Shown here in pieces: positions 44,386-55,769 of a stretch of DNA of 64,000 bases. Position 1 is the stretch's first letter, and each line of letters starts with the position of its first letter. The position numbers and the translations under genes are program-made. The DNA is taken from positions 558,001 to 622,000 of the forward strand of contig NW_020194555.1 in NCBI RefSeq assembly GCF_002865645.1. The letters run 5' to 3'. This DNA is from Hyaloscypha bicolor E (taxonomy: Eukaryota > Ascomycota > Leotiomycetes > Helotiales > Hyaloscyphaceae). The notes under the pieces were generated by a model. That model was not told the origin of the DNA. It worked only from the letters and a program-made list of their open reading frames with translations, and made no database searches.

Positions 44386-46864
44386 ATGGAACCGCATACA
44401 TCACCTCGTCGACGAAGGACAGTCTCGATCACCCGTCGAGCGCATCACCGAAGGGGTAGCGTAGCAAATGAGCAGACAAATGCTCATGTTCCTACTTTAA
44501 AAGGTCTTGGGAAATCAGACTGTGAAGTCAAGATAGTTAGTGTTTTGGAATGCGAAACTCTAGTCCCAGTCGATGCTTTGTTCGACCGTTCTTCCTGTAT
44601 GCCAACTCTCCTGAACCCACTTGCAAAACTGGCTTTCCTACTCATACTTTGTAGCACTGGATGTCAATGATATGCAACAAGTACTCGATGATGCACGATC
44701 ATCTTCACCGAATCCCATGAGTGATAGTTTGCACTCTTTGTCTGGATCGCGGACCGCTCAAGTCCAAAAAGCTCTCCGAAGACCTGTACTTGCATATAAG
44801 CCGATTACAGACCTTCGCCGCCCTTCACAACAATTCTTGCAGTCTAACTCACCTCGGGAATATGTCAATGATGCAACTCTCAGAAGATTGACCTCGAACA
44901 AATGGGCAGTCCGCAAGCAAGCATTCGCCGGCGGGAAGCAGGACGGATCGCGCCTTCTGAAGCAGATCAGAAAACAAATCATCTTTTCAGCGACATGTCG
45001 AAAGAATCTCATGAATACTACAATCAGTACACCAGAAATCTACGGCATCAAGACACCCAAAGCAGGAGGGGTCGTGGGCAATATTGTGGTGGATATGGAA
45101 TATATACCTTTTCACGACGTCTGCCATATCGTGTTAGAGCACGACAAGTCAATTCATGAATGGTTGATAGAGAGTGCGATCTCGATTGTGGATTACGAGT
45201 TAACGCAGTGCACGACAACACCCTTGAAGGACGTCCTACCAGGCTTTTACTCCAAGGTAAAGAGCATCCAGGAGGCTCTTCCAAAGTCAGCACTTTTGAG
45301 TGAGGAAGAGATCAAGCTCATAATGGAGCAATTTAATCAGATTCTTGAGCATTTTGCTGCTCAGCCTGAAATTCCAGTGCCTGTTGGAACTTGTCACGGT
45401 GATCTGACTTTCCAAAACATGCTCGTGGATCCCGTCAATCGCGAACTATGTGTGTTTGATTTCTTGGATTTGTTCTTGGTAAGAACCAGCCGTTGTCTTG
45501 AAATCAATAGCTAACAAACTACCAGGAATCGCCCCTACAAGACATAGCGAAACTGCTCCAGGATTGCCGTCACCACTGGTTTTTGACTCAAATTCACGTC
45601 CCAGACAAGGGACTTGCTCGCTCTGTCACAACTCTCGGTGTCTTCTATGATCGAATATACAGCGCGTATTACAGATACGCATTCTGGGATGTTGTGCCTC
45701 TGTTTGAGTTCTTCTGTCTTGCCAGAATTCTGCCGTATATGACTACTTTGGTTGAGAAACAGTGTATCATGGCGGGGTTGCAGAGGATATCTGAGGATAT
45801 AGCCTTGCTTTCTGAGAAGATCGAGGAAGACGAGCTGACCTTAATTGGAAGTTTATCCTCAAATGAAGGAGCAAACATCTTTGAGGAGAAAGACAGGAAG
45901 ACCACGGTTATTATACCAGCTTTAGGCCCTGATATGGGAGAGCTCTATGCAGATGGACAAATTAAACTGCTCGCTCTCAATGTATGAGCATCATATTCCC
46001 CGCCAGTTTTCTCTCGACTTACCTGCTAACAACCCTCAGCCATCTGGTCGTCCCCTCATAGTTGACAGCATCTCCTCCCTCGACTTCCGAAACGTGAGTA
46101 CAATCGTAATCGCAGTCCTCGAATCGCTAATACTTCAACACTGCGGCACCAAATCATATTTTGAATCCCTCTTCTCTTCCCTTCCCGTCTCAACACTCTC
46201 ACTCATCCACTTCCACTACGCTAAGACTCCCACGGTCGACGCAGTCGACACTGTAACATCAACCATCATCAGCCTCTCCACCACGGGACCGATCTTCATC
46301 AAAGACGCCGACAACGATTTCACACACTGCATTGACATCGGTAACTACCTCACCTACCGCTCAATCGTCAAAGTCCCCTCTCATACTCTGTCACCGCTTG
46401 CTCAATGCGAAACGCCGAAATGGGACGGAAGACCCGACCTCATCGACGCAACGCGCAAATCCTACGTAAGTTTCAGTTACGACAACATAATCAGCAATAT
46501 TGCCTACGGCTCCTTCGTGTCATCTCAATTCTGCTGCGGAGGATGGTCCTTCACTTCAGCGCAAGACTTCCTCGCTGCGGCGACGAAGTTGAAAGCTAGT
46601 GTTCAAGGCACTGATATTGGGGCAGACGGAAAAGAAGGCGGAATAAGGGGAAGTTTGAAGGTGTTGGATGTCCTGTGGCAGTTGGTTTGTGATGGGCAGT
46701 TGTTTTTCGGGGTTAGTGTTGGGGAGTATGAGGATTGGGGGTCAAAGATGGCCTGGGAGGCTCATGCGAAGAGGGGGAGGGAGAAGCGGGAGAGGGATGA
46801 AAGGGGAGTATCTGGTTGGGGAGGATGGTTTGCCGGGTTGGTGGGTCTGTCTATTGCATCTTGA
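44386..46864 (+). CDS. APH/choline-kinase-like domain fused to a degenerate nucleotidyltransferase domain
   Basis: Exons 44386-44596, 44655-45478, 45526-45981 and 46040-46864 give 771 residues. The N-terminus is basic (PRRRRTVSITRRAHHRR). The kinase domain carries the catalytic H-G-D-x4-N motif as GTCHGDLTFQNMLVD near residue 317 and the metal-binding FDFLD about 20 residues later, as in aminoglycoside/choline kinases. Residues from about 480 resemble the nucleotidyltransferase domain of the next gene (IVDSISSLDFRNVSTIVI, TGPIFIKDADNDF, FCCGGWSFTSAQDF, GEYEDWG) but the P-loop region reads PALGPDMGELYADGQIKLL, lacking the G-x-S-x-R-F of an active enzyme while keeping the lysine. It may be regulatory or altered in substrate. 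The gene converges with its paralogous partner. Confidence 0.8.
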
Positions 46865-47175
46865 AGTGAGAATGTTCGGTTGGTTTGAAGGAATTGTGCG
46901 AGAAAATGGTTCGAAGAGTTGAGGGTTTTTAAGCAATCACATTCCAGATGTAGTTTTGACACTGTGAAGCTCTTTGGTGTAAGCAAAATGCAGTTTAACA
47001 TTGCACTTGATGAATATTCAGAGAGAACTCTTCATCCCAGACGCTGTCAGTTGCATCAAATATGACATTAGAAATCATGAATCGGTCATTGAGTTGAGTC
47101 TTTATCAGTTTCCAACAGAGAAGTAAAATACAAACATTGAGTGGTGAAAAGCGCGCGAAGCACAATAGCCCCTAT
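46865..47175. other. Convergent intergenic region
   Basis: 311 bp between two stop codons; AT-rich 3' flanks, no coding frame or repeat seen. Confidence 0.5.
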
Positions 47176-48825
47176 TTAGTATTCCAAATGTTCCCTCAAA
47201 TCATCAGCGTTCCTCTTTAAGTTCACCGCCACCGCGCTTGGAAATGGATTTGTCTTCGCATAATCATTAATCACAACCCTCTGCCCATGCCAAAGTCCCA
47301 ACACCAACTTATCATACGGTATTCCAGCCTCCTTCAATTGCTTCTCCGTCAACTCTCTAAAAGTTTCGGGTCTCGTAGTGGTCAAGATGATCTGGATCCT
47401 CCCTCCCTTATGTAACTTCTTCAAATGAGCGACGTTGTCCTCCAAGGGCGGCTGCGTACCCCATCTCGGCACAAAGTACTGCCCCGAGTTCTTGATCAAC
47501 GTCCCATCAACATCACAGAACAGCGTTTTGAAAGTTCGTGTGTAGTCAAGCCAGGCGGAGAGCGTACCCCAATCTTTATATCCGCTGACCGGCATCGAAA
47601 CGAAGGGTTCGGACGTCGTGAGCATTTGAAGCCAGATAATGTCTGAGACTGCTAATTCGGTATTCGTTGAACAGGTGAGTTCTCGGTACTCGCGGCACTT
47701 CTGAGTGTGTGTTTTGAAGGTCTCGACTGAGGCGAAGGAGTATCCACCGACACAGAACGTGTTGCCGACGATGACTTTCTCAACGATGTTGGTGATGACT
47801 CCCGAGGGCGTGAGCGAGACGTAGGATTTCCCTGCTGGAATAGAGATGGAGAGAACGTCTTTCGTGATCTCGAGAGTAGCAACGCCGTTCGTTGCTTGGA
47901 CGGGACAGGCAAACTGGTTATCGCAATCCTTGAGAAAGATTGGTCCAGTGACAGACGCCGCCTCCAGGATTCTTTCAATGGTTTGGACTTGGTCAATTGT
48001 CTCTTTCTCGATGACTACGAGGACGATTTCGATATTTCGCAGGTGTGGCGGTCCGTCTGCGAAGGCGGCGAGAATAGCTTCTGGTTCTCCTCCGCAGTGT
48101 AGGCTGACATGCTCTTGAAGAACTCCAACGATAACACGTGTGACGTTTTCGAGATCCAGGCCTCCAACAGCGTCGACAAGCATGAGCCGTCCGTTCGGCT
48201 GGGTGAGGAGCCATTTGGGCTTGTGGCCTGGAAATCGCGATGACCGACCCGCGCATGGCATGACAAGAGTAACTGGCTCCTTCGGTTTTGTTATATCGCT
48301 TGTGGTCAATAGCGGCCTGGTATGAACCGTCGAGCTGATGTTAGAAGCAATATCAATCTTACTGGTCCCATGCGATATGAGGTCTGACACCACCTGTGTC
48401 CGGCTGCGGCTGGTGAGAATATCGGACTGGTGCTTCTGTGCGATCGGAACCCATTTTGCCGTCAACTTGTCTTCTGCAAGTTTATTGTAGATCAGGTCAA
48501 GGGCAATTAGTGTTGTATTTCGGCAGCGAATCCGACTTTGTTTTGCGACTTCAACATCGTTATCCCATGAAGCGGAGCCGAGAAGGCAGGTAATAAATGC
48601 ACCGAAAGCATCTAAGACGAAGTGGCTACCTGAACCTACCTCCGGGAAAGGAATCGTACGTTCATCCCGATTGATGATGAACTTCTTGGGCGTGAATGCT
48701 GATGCATCGACATTGCTTTCTCTAAGACTGATAAAATATTCCGTACTGGCATTTGCAAACCATTGAAGGTCCCGAATGCTGCAAGTTCGAAAAAACTCTG
48801 AGACGTCGCTGTGGGCCGTCGACAT
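47176..48825 (-). CDS. Sugar-type nucleotidyltransferase fused to a HAD phosphatase
   Basis: Single exon, 549 residues from the ATG at 48825. Residues 1-175 are helical and unrecognised. From about 185 a nucleotidyltransferase domain has the loop VMPCAGRSSRFPGHKPKWLL, the metal-binding LKDCDNQF and VGGYSFASVETF. From about 437 a HAD phosphatase has motif I FCDVDGTL, the ILTTTRP threonine block and the late VVINDYAKTNPFPSAVAVNL, as in HAD enzymes found in bacterial capsule gene sets. It could both remove a phosphate from and activate a phosphorylated sugar or alcohol. Its nucleotidyltransferase half is paralogous to the C-terminal half of the neighbouring kinase fusion. No signal peptide or span is seen, so it should be cytosolic. 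Confidence 0.85.
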   Translation of the reverse strand: MSTAHSDVSEFFRTCSIRDLQWFANASTEYFISLRESNVDASAFTPKKFIINRDERTIPFPEVGSGSHFVLDAFGAFITCLLGSASWDNDVEVAKQSRIRCRNTTLIALDLIYNKLAEDKLTAKWVPIAQKHQSDILTSRSRTQVVSDLISHGTSKIDIASNISSTVHTRPLLTTSDITKPKEPVTLVMPCAGRSSRFPGHKPKWLLTQPNGRLMLVDAVGGLDLENVTRVIVGVLQEHVSLHCGGEPEAILAAFADGPPHLRNIEIVLVVIEKETIDQVQTIERILEAASVTGPIFLKDCDNQFACPVQATNGVATLEITKDVLSISIPAGKSYVSLTPSGVITNIVEKVIVGNTFCVGGYSFASVETFKTHTQKCREYRELTCSTNTELAVSDIIWLQMLTTSEPFVSMPVSGYKDWGTLSAWLDYTRTFKTLFCDVDGTLIKNSGQYFVPRWGTQPPLEDNVAHLKKLHKGGRIQIILTTTRPETFRELTEKQLKEAGIPYDKLVLGLWHGQRVVINDYAKTNPFPSAVAVNLKRNADDLREHLEY

Positions 48826-49590
48826 CTTGAAATTGCTGGTTGAGGAGGATTGGTGGCGGAGTTTGGTACAGAGTATTCCGTGGACCTTTGATCTTTCCCT
48901 TTCGACGGGGAATAATGGAGTCTTGGGGACAGTCCGAGGGCGATGTAAGAGACGCTGCCAATTTCAAATATTCCTGATGACGCAAGGGGCTCCCCCTTTT
49001 TCGACAAGTGACAGAAATTGAGAGTTCGCTTAAGCGAGACGACTTCGTTGCCTGATTAGAAACATATTTGGTTGCACCTCCCTATTTCTGTACATTACTA
49101 TGCGCGGAACAAAAAGGAGGGCCTTTCTTTGGGACTAATGAGGAGGGAGGGGCTTCATGAGAAAAAGTGTGCGCCTCTGGAGATTGGTACGCCTTTTGCC
49201 TCACGGGGAATTGCAGACAGCAGCGACTCCTCAGAATCAACATGCTACCTTCTGAGAGAGGATATTGACAAGTTATGTTTTTGTATCTCTCTAAACATTC
49301 AATACTTGGTATACCGCCAACTGAATCCAAATGCAATAACATGTTCTACCACCAGATCGGACCTTGGAAAATGGACAAGCGCGGATCAAACTCTTCCTTG
49401 GCCATATTAGGATTTGGAAATACCTTCTCAGACCGAGATGCAACAATTTCCAAGATACATCTCCCATGCACGAGTTCTCTTCTAGTCCATTGTGTAACAA
49501 TCAGCGATTTGGCACTAGGACATGCCCAATCTGTTCGAGGTGTTTCCTCTAGCTGCGGACCGCCTACGGTTCCAGTCTCGACACCTTGTT
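48826..49590. other. Gene-free stretch
   Basis: Holds the promoter of the nucleotidyltransferase-HAD gene. Only short frames interrupted by stops follow; on the complement some may be the decayed 3' end of the LRR-like relic that starts near 49990. Confidence 0.4.
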
Positions 49591-49990
49591 ACTAGAGGCA
49601 AATTCTGCATGGCCGAGCCCGAGATTCTCTAAGGCCGGAAGTTCATTGGCGGTTGGCTTGTAAGGATCGAGATCCAGCAGATCAGGGGAGTTAGGTGCTA
49701 CACTCAGTCAAAGTATCTTCAGGTGGGTCATTGGATAAAAAATATTGAAAGCTTCTCGTGACTCTTTCGGCTGTATATTTGGACTTTCGTAATTCTCATA
49801 CCAGCCCCGGATTATATCACCACCAGTCAATGCCAACTCAGTCAAGTTCCTCCGTCGGCAGCTGCGGTTTGCTATTGATACAGTGTCTAAAAGCATGAAG
49901 CCGGTGACTTCGAGGGGAGATTTGATATTCGGAAGGCTCAGTTCTGATTTATCTAGACCTCCCAGAAAGATAATTGGAGATCATGTAATG
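49591..49990 (-). pseudogene. Relic of an F-box/leucine-rich-repeat-like gene
   Basis: One frame on the complement reads LGGLDKSELSLPNIKSPLEV, then RRNLTELALTGG, FYPMTHLKIL and, after a TGA, LLDLDPYKPTANELPALENL. The recurring leucine spacing and the phrase pattern 'h-L-x-x-L-x-L' are typical of fungal F-box/LRR proteins. At least one nonsense codon breaks it and both ends dissolve into stops. Recognition is by pattern only. Confidence 0.4.
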
Positions 49991-50893
49991 CTTGCACAGC
50001 GGCCGATGCTGGAAGAGGTACCTTCTGCACCAAATACTGCGCAGCCTGAATCGGAGACCGTGGTTGAGACCTTGGAGATTAAGCGAGGAGATGTGTTTGA
50101 ACAGCGAGCCTTAATATTTTTCTTCTACCAAATGCATCCCAAACGGTGTGGACTAAGGAAGGGTTTTGAAGTTAAATAGCGGAACTCATTACCCAAGTAG
50201 CACTCCGCTCTTCCGTCAGCCCTCCCCTTAATGCACTTTTAAGCGAGACAAATTAGCACTCCCCAACATCTTTACAAGGCAAACACGATTTGTTTCAAAC
50301 GGTCATCCGTTGTAAAATTATTGAGTATTTGATCAATTAATAGGATTGTATTTTGACTGTATTAGGTGAGCTTGGTGTTTCAGCTGTGTAACGTATTGAA
50401 TGGGAGAAACCCCCCTCATAGTGAAAACAATGGAATTTTTGCCCTATTTGAACACTGCAGATTTTGGAAATGTTTTTTTACCTCACCCGCGAGGATATCG
50501 TCTGCCAAAAATGGACAACCATGCAATAGCCAATCCTTCGCACGATAACATTCACCGATCAAACGAAGCAACTATGCCTGCTGATCTGGCAAGTCCTTCG
50601 GGGTGAGGTCTTGGGCTGCACGTTTTCGTGTGTACTGGTTCTATTGAACGGAACTTGGATTCTTTCCGTTTGAACTGAATGTAAATAGCCTTGACCCTAA
50701 CAACTGCTCCGCGGGTAACACCATTTCTGCTGCGGCCCAAATCATTCATGTTTGGCAATACAAAAATTGAGAATTCCCATCCAAATAACCGATGCGGCGA
50801 GTATCATCTGCGATACTCGTTCATTTCCATATGCAAGTTTCCAACATAAACTATTAATAACCTCGCCTGCATGCTCTGGCCGGGTATGCAGAC
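49991..50893. other. Gene-free stretch
   Basis: Short frames on both strands without recognisable domains; moderately AT-rich near 50280-50370. The next gene ends at 50894. Confidence 0.4.
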
Positions 50894-52095
50894 TTACGGT
50901 GGGGACGAGACAGAGGAATTATAAGACGGGAAGTCCTCTGTGAGGCTTTTCGTGCTCATTTGGTATCCCTCGCAAATCTCCTCATCACTGTCCCTTTTCA
51001 CCACTGTCGTCACTGTCTTCACGATGCCTGCCCCTTTATTCTCATCTCCAGGGGCACCACCCCTTCCTCCAGATATATTCGTCTCCAATTTGTAGGGGTT
51101 GGTGCTTTGATTGACATTCGTGCGATGGGACGTGTGGTGGCCACTAGAATATCCGTTGTCAACCCTCTCAGAACTACTGCCGCGCACGACTTTGGAGATG
51201 AGGACCGCCATAGTGAGCTCGATATGTAACTTGACAATGTAGGCAACGGGAGCAAATTGGACGTAGCTGAAGTTATCAAGTCAGTCGTCCGGCCACAAAT
51301 TCGGGAGGAATATTGGAGGAAGTCTAGGTGAATACTTACTCATATGGGTTCGGTAGGCTCAGCATCCCAAGAAGCAGAGTATCCATGGATAGGGAAACGA
51401 GAAGAATTGCCGCATTGAAATAGAAGAGACGCCAGTACTTCACGAGCCCATCTGCAATAAGCCGGTACCGCACCAGGTACAGAAAGTACAAGTTAAGTCC
51501 ACTATCAATGACAAGAAAAAAGCTCTTCTCAAGCCGTTCCCAGATGTTGTTGAAGGCGATCATCCTTGGGCTAGCTGATGGCATGTGGGCCATAATCCAA
51601 ATGCAAAAGACGGAGATGTTGACCATACCAATGAGGATAAAGAGGCCCCATTTGAGTAACCGGGATTTGCGCTTGTTGACCATGATCAATGAAACACGAT
51701 TGGCGATAATTTGCGAAAGAAGTTGGGTCTGAATGGACCATAACAGCACTGGGGGTTGTCAGTTCCGAATAGCAGTTCAGTGTGCCTCTTCCAAAGGCGT
51801 GAGTATTATGACTCACCAGTAGCAATCAAATACACAAGACTAAAAGATCTGATCAACGCCCAATTCAATGAGACATAGATCAAACTCACCTCAAGTGGAT
51901 GACTCCACATAGGTATAAATATGTCGTAATAGAGAATATCAGATTCACTATCGTTTCTGTCCAGATCATATAAAGGTAAATGTTTGTCAAACTTTGTGTT
52001 CGTTTCCATATGCTCCGAGTCTGCCCCACAACCTTTGTCAATGTGAGCACAAATAGTCCCCCAAAGAAACCAAAGAAGATAGAAAAAAGTTCCAT
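50894..52095 (-). CDS. Seven-helix fungal integral membrane protein, function unknown
   Basis: Exons 52095-51890, 51848-51817, 51748-51340 and 51266-50894 give 339 residues; exon 2 is 32 nt. About seven hydrophobic segments are visible, including ELFSIFFGFFGGLFVLTL, LLKWGLFILIGMVNISVFCI and YFNAAILLVSLSMDTLLLGM. The C-terminal tail (about 100 residues after MAVLISKVVRGSS) is hydrophilic, Ser/Lys-rich and cytosolic by inference. The layout matches a large family of fungal seven-span proteins without assigned function that resemble receptors. The ATG at 52095 places the first helix right at the N-terminus. The original frame is broken in four pieces; the joins restore continuous helices. Confidence 0.75.
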
Positions 52096-53798
52096 GTCTG
52101 AGGATAGGCGACAAAGAGGAAAGTAATGGAGAAATCGGACTGGGGGAAAACAATCCAAGCCAGCAAGGCATGATAGATATATATATATATTTAACAATCA
52201 ACAAGAATGTTGCTCTCGTGGCAGCTTCCACTAGACAATGAGACAATTTCATAGGGGCTACAACTAGTATGATCCTCTCTTTGATCCCCGCTGTTTCAGA
52301 TGGCTTTTTGCTTTTTTTCTTGCCTGCATCTAGAGATGATCTAGTGGTTGGACTTGAGTGAGAGACAATGAAATTTTGATGTGCAGAGGCGGGAGCACGT
52401 GCTTCCTAGGAGGAATTGATAGTTTAGGGGGGCATTTAGGGGGCATCACACTTGCAGAGCAATCGCCAAGAAGCTAAGTTCCGCCTATCAAGTACTAATT
52501 CTCCCGCGATCGCCGCCCAGATAAGCTCCCCAGAAAATCATGATGACGAGGTATCGGCGCTTCTCTGTGGAAATTGAGTCAGTTTCGCCGTTGCGTGGCG
52601 GGGAACATGTCTCAATTACCCTGCTTGCAGGGTTAGTGATGTCTTAATTAAATACGAGGTGTGGGCCTCCCCGCTATTAAGATACATTGATTTTGCTGCG
52701 AGTCCCTATCAAATTCATGTACTTTGTTCGGCCTGGTAGTAATTCTGGACTCACTGGCAGTGGCGTGTTCTAGCAGTGGGTATGCTCTAGCAGCAAAGTT
52801 GCTCGGGCTGGAAGTAAATTTTCTTCAGAAGTAACTGCTTAACTATCTAGGAAGTCAGCAATTGCTCTAATCGAGAGGCCTAGGAGATGAGTTGCTTGCA
52901 AATAGTAGAGCCTCGAGTATTGAGTACTGGACGGATCAAGTACGCTTTAGCACGGGCTTGAAGTGCTGTGAGATAGGCTATCGAACGCTGTAATGATAGG
53001 CTTCCTTTACTTTACGTGCGTACCGCAGTAAACTATCCCCTTGAAGTAGAGACGTAAGAAGCGCAGGCTTTTCATTGGGTGTGTAAGGCTTGGTGGGGTA
53101 AAAATAAGCCACTAGAGGGTTCCGGAAATTGGATTCGGGTGATCACCAGAGTAGTTGCACACGACAACGATCGCTTCGCGAGAAATCGCAGCGATTAATA
53201 GGACAGATCCCCTCTTCGCGAGAATAAGCGAGACCTGTTGGTTTCGACTTGAAGGGTGAGCTGCTACGGTATACACAGTAATTCAGACATTAGAATCCCT
53301 GTGAACAGGGTAATCGAGACTTTGTACTCGGCGGGGCGTGGCGCTTGGGTTCCCCAAGCCGCGAGCCTGCCGTCAGAGCGAGCGGCTCAGAGGCCGGGAT
53401 CATCAGTCTTTGCATCTCACTAATGATCCATAGCCTACGGATCCTGACAGCTTCTAGGCAAGTTATGGTCTCCCGGCATCTGCATAGTTGGGACCGTGCC
53501 ACACACATACTTTGGATAATCTTGACATCCGCTGCCTCTAGGGTGGGCTAATTGCCACATACGCGTACTATTGAAAGCCACTCTGATTGTCAATTTGTAG
53601 TGCCATTCAAGGAAGCTCTGGCGATACAGCACGTCCCCTCTTTTGGGGGGGGAGAACTTAAGTTTCAGCGGTCAACCGAACCTCTAACTCCCTAATTTCA
53701 AGTGCACCTGTGCCTTGAAGGCTTTGTGACTTCGAGCATTATAAGTTGTCGTTAACTTAAATCGCTAGTATATACGATATTTGCAATCGATTCCGATT
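52096..53798. other. Gene-free stretch of 1.7 kb
   Basis: Contains the promoter of the membrane-protein gene. The segment 53290-53560 is GC-rich with short open frames on both strands, but no domain. I see no repeat or RNA gene. Confidence 0.45.
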
Positions 53799-55047
53799 TC
53801 ACCTTAAAGTCCCTTGGAAACACTTTCTTTCGGTTAGCACCTCCAAGCAATGCGACACGGCACGGCTCGCTTCATGAGTCAAATATAGACGATCTTCGCT
53901 TCTCTTAACTTCTTGGCCCTCCCAAAACCAGTCAAGCAACAATTCAGCTGCCAAGCTGAGCTTGGGGTTAATTGAAGCTGGAAACATGGTCCGTAATTTG
54001 GTCTGAATAATATCCAAACTTTCATGTTTTCTCCTTTCAGAAGAAAATTGCAGTAAATCTATTACTGAATCGAGACTCAAGAGTCTCAGTACAGGATGAA
54101 GTAATTTGAAAGAGCTATGCAAGTGGCTCTGTTGTGTTTCCTGACCTGCTAACATCTTCCATGAGCTCGTATTTGGAGAATGAAACCTCGTTGGGACCAC
54201 TGGACCAGCTTCATAGGACCAGATGGCACGAGCTCGCTGCGGGTCCTGCTGCTCAATGATTGTATGGTCAATTCCATCATCGGCTCCCGACTCCGCAATG
54301 ACTAGATGGTTACTTATCATTGGCACCTTGTTTCTTTCATAGCATCACCGCAAGGTTCTTGATATCTTTAGTGAGTCTGTTTAATACCAGCAAAGGCTTT
54401 ATTCTAGCCCTGAATTCCGCTCTCCATCGTCGTACATGATCCAAAGGCTAAAGTTTTGTCAAGGCTCGTCGATTGCTTATGTCCTGATAGCGACAAGCAA
54501 AAGGTTGTCCACTGGGTCCTCCGTAAGGAGACGAAAGCATTTGTATATCGGGGGTGGATATTGAACTTTCCAAAAAGCGTTTGTTTATGGGTGGATGGAG
54601 TACACCTGACCTGCGACTCCCTGACACGATTTTACTGCAGAGAGGTCGGCGAGCAACCCGTTCGAGGTGGACGATATCTTGAAGGTCTGCATCTTCCATA
54701 TTTCCTTTGTCTAGAAACTTTGAATTCGGAGTTTTAAGGAGAGCTCGAAATGAGAGTGGTTGTATAGCAAGAGGGCTTCTCCAGGAATCGCTCACTTCCC
54801 CGCCAGCTACCACAGACTCCTCTGACAGTACTCTGGCTTACTTTGCCTCAGACAACCGCATCGAGTAACGTGCAGCACATTTTACAACAGAATCAAAGAT
54901 GGCGCTCAATGTCAAACCCACATTTCTCCCTCCAATCCTCCAAGATCTTCCTCTCCACGCATGCTCCTTCCACGCTGCAGCCCTGCTCTGTCTCCACTGA
55001 CTAATCCATCCACCAGGGAGCTCCGGTGCGGCAGGAGATCTGGCCAT
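53799..55047 (-). pseudogene. Decayed unrecognised gene
   Basis: Three open stretches lie on the complement: 55047-54838 (PELPGGWISQWRQ), 54813-54448 and 54326-53799 (FKLLHPVLRLLSLDSVIDLL). Between the last two, a frame reads HVRRWRAEFRARIKPLLVLN and RLTKDIKNLAVML broken by TAG, TGA and TAA codons that single C-to-T changes would create from CAG, CGA and CAA. The arrangement suggests one former gene damaged by RIP-like mutation. I cannot name the family; GWISQW is reminiscent of a WW domain but the rest of that motif is absent. Confidence 0.35.
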
Positions 55048-55769
55048 CAGGCCGGCTCACGATGTTCTCATGCCCGTTAGTGGTAACGCAGAACTGAAAA
55101 CATCACCTTGCCCGGTATTTATCGCTGCGACCGAGTTACTTGACGACGAGGATCGAAGCATAGCGATCCAGCTTTGGCATGCTATGTATGCAGTGAGGGA
55201 CAGTGACTAGTCTCCGAACGAAGGAGTTTACCTTTCAAAGAGTTTGGAAAGCCAGTGATGCCGGGAGGGGACTGGACTGGATGGTGTTGGTGCAGCAGTG
55301 TCCAAGGGAAGGCATGCCGATCTGCGCTCCTGTACTTGTCGTGAGATCGAGCAGGCTTGGCAACGATACCTGAGGTATCGATCCAAGGCTCGATCCTAGG
55401 CTCGATCCTGGATCGTATTAATTCGTATTAGTTAGTATCAACAGGTATCGATCGTATCAATCCATTATCGATCCCGAGCGAGGTCTGGGCTAAGTATCTT
55501 ATATAGTTAATTTATATGAGAGGTAAGAGCTAGCGCCATTACTCATAGCATCCCTTATATATACTTCTTAATTTCTCAATAACTACGTATTTAATTGATT
55601 TGCAGCTACTTATATAATTAATTAAGTATATACAGAGTCTCTTTAGTGTATAGTTGCCATTCCTTTGCTCTTAATTACGTCTTTAAGCTTGCACGTGAGC
55701 CGCTCTGTCAAATATCGCTAATCTTCAGGGTTTACCTCTAACTATTGCTCTCTCAAGACCACCTTTATA
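55048..55769. other. Gene-free stretch with a transposon terminus-like word
   Basis: At 55352 caggcttggcaacgatacct resembles the end of the hAT-type element at 58975 (caggctcggcaa) and is followed by repeated tcgatcct/tatcgat words to about 55480. No matching partner end was found nearby. AT-rich after 55490. Confidence 0.35.
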
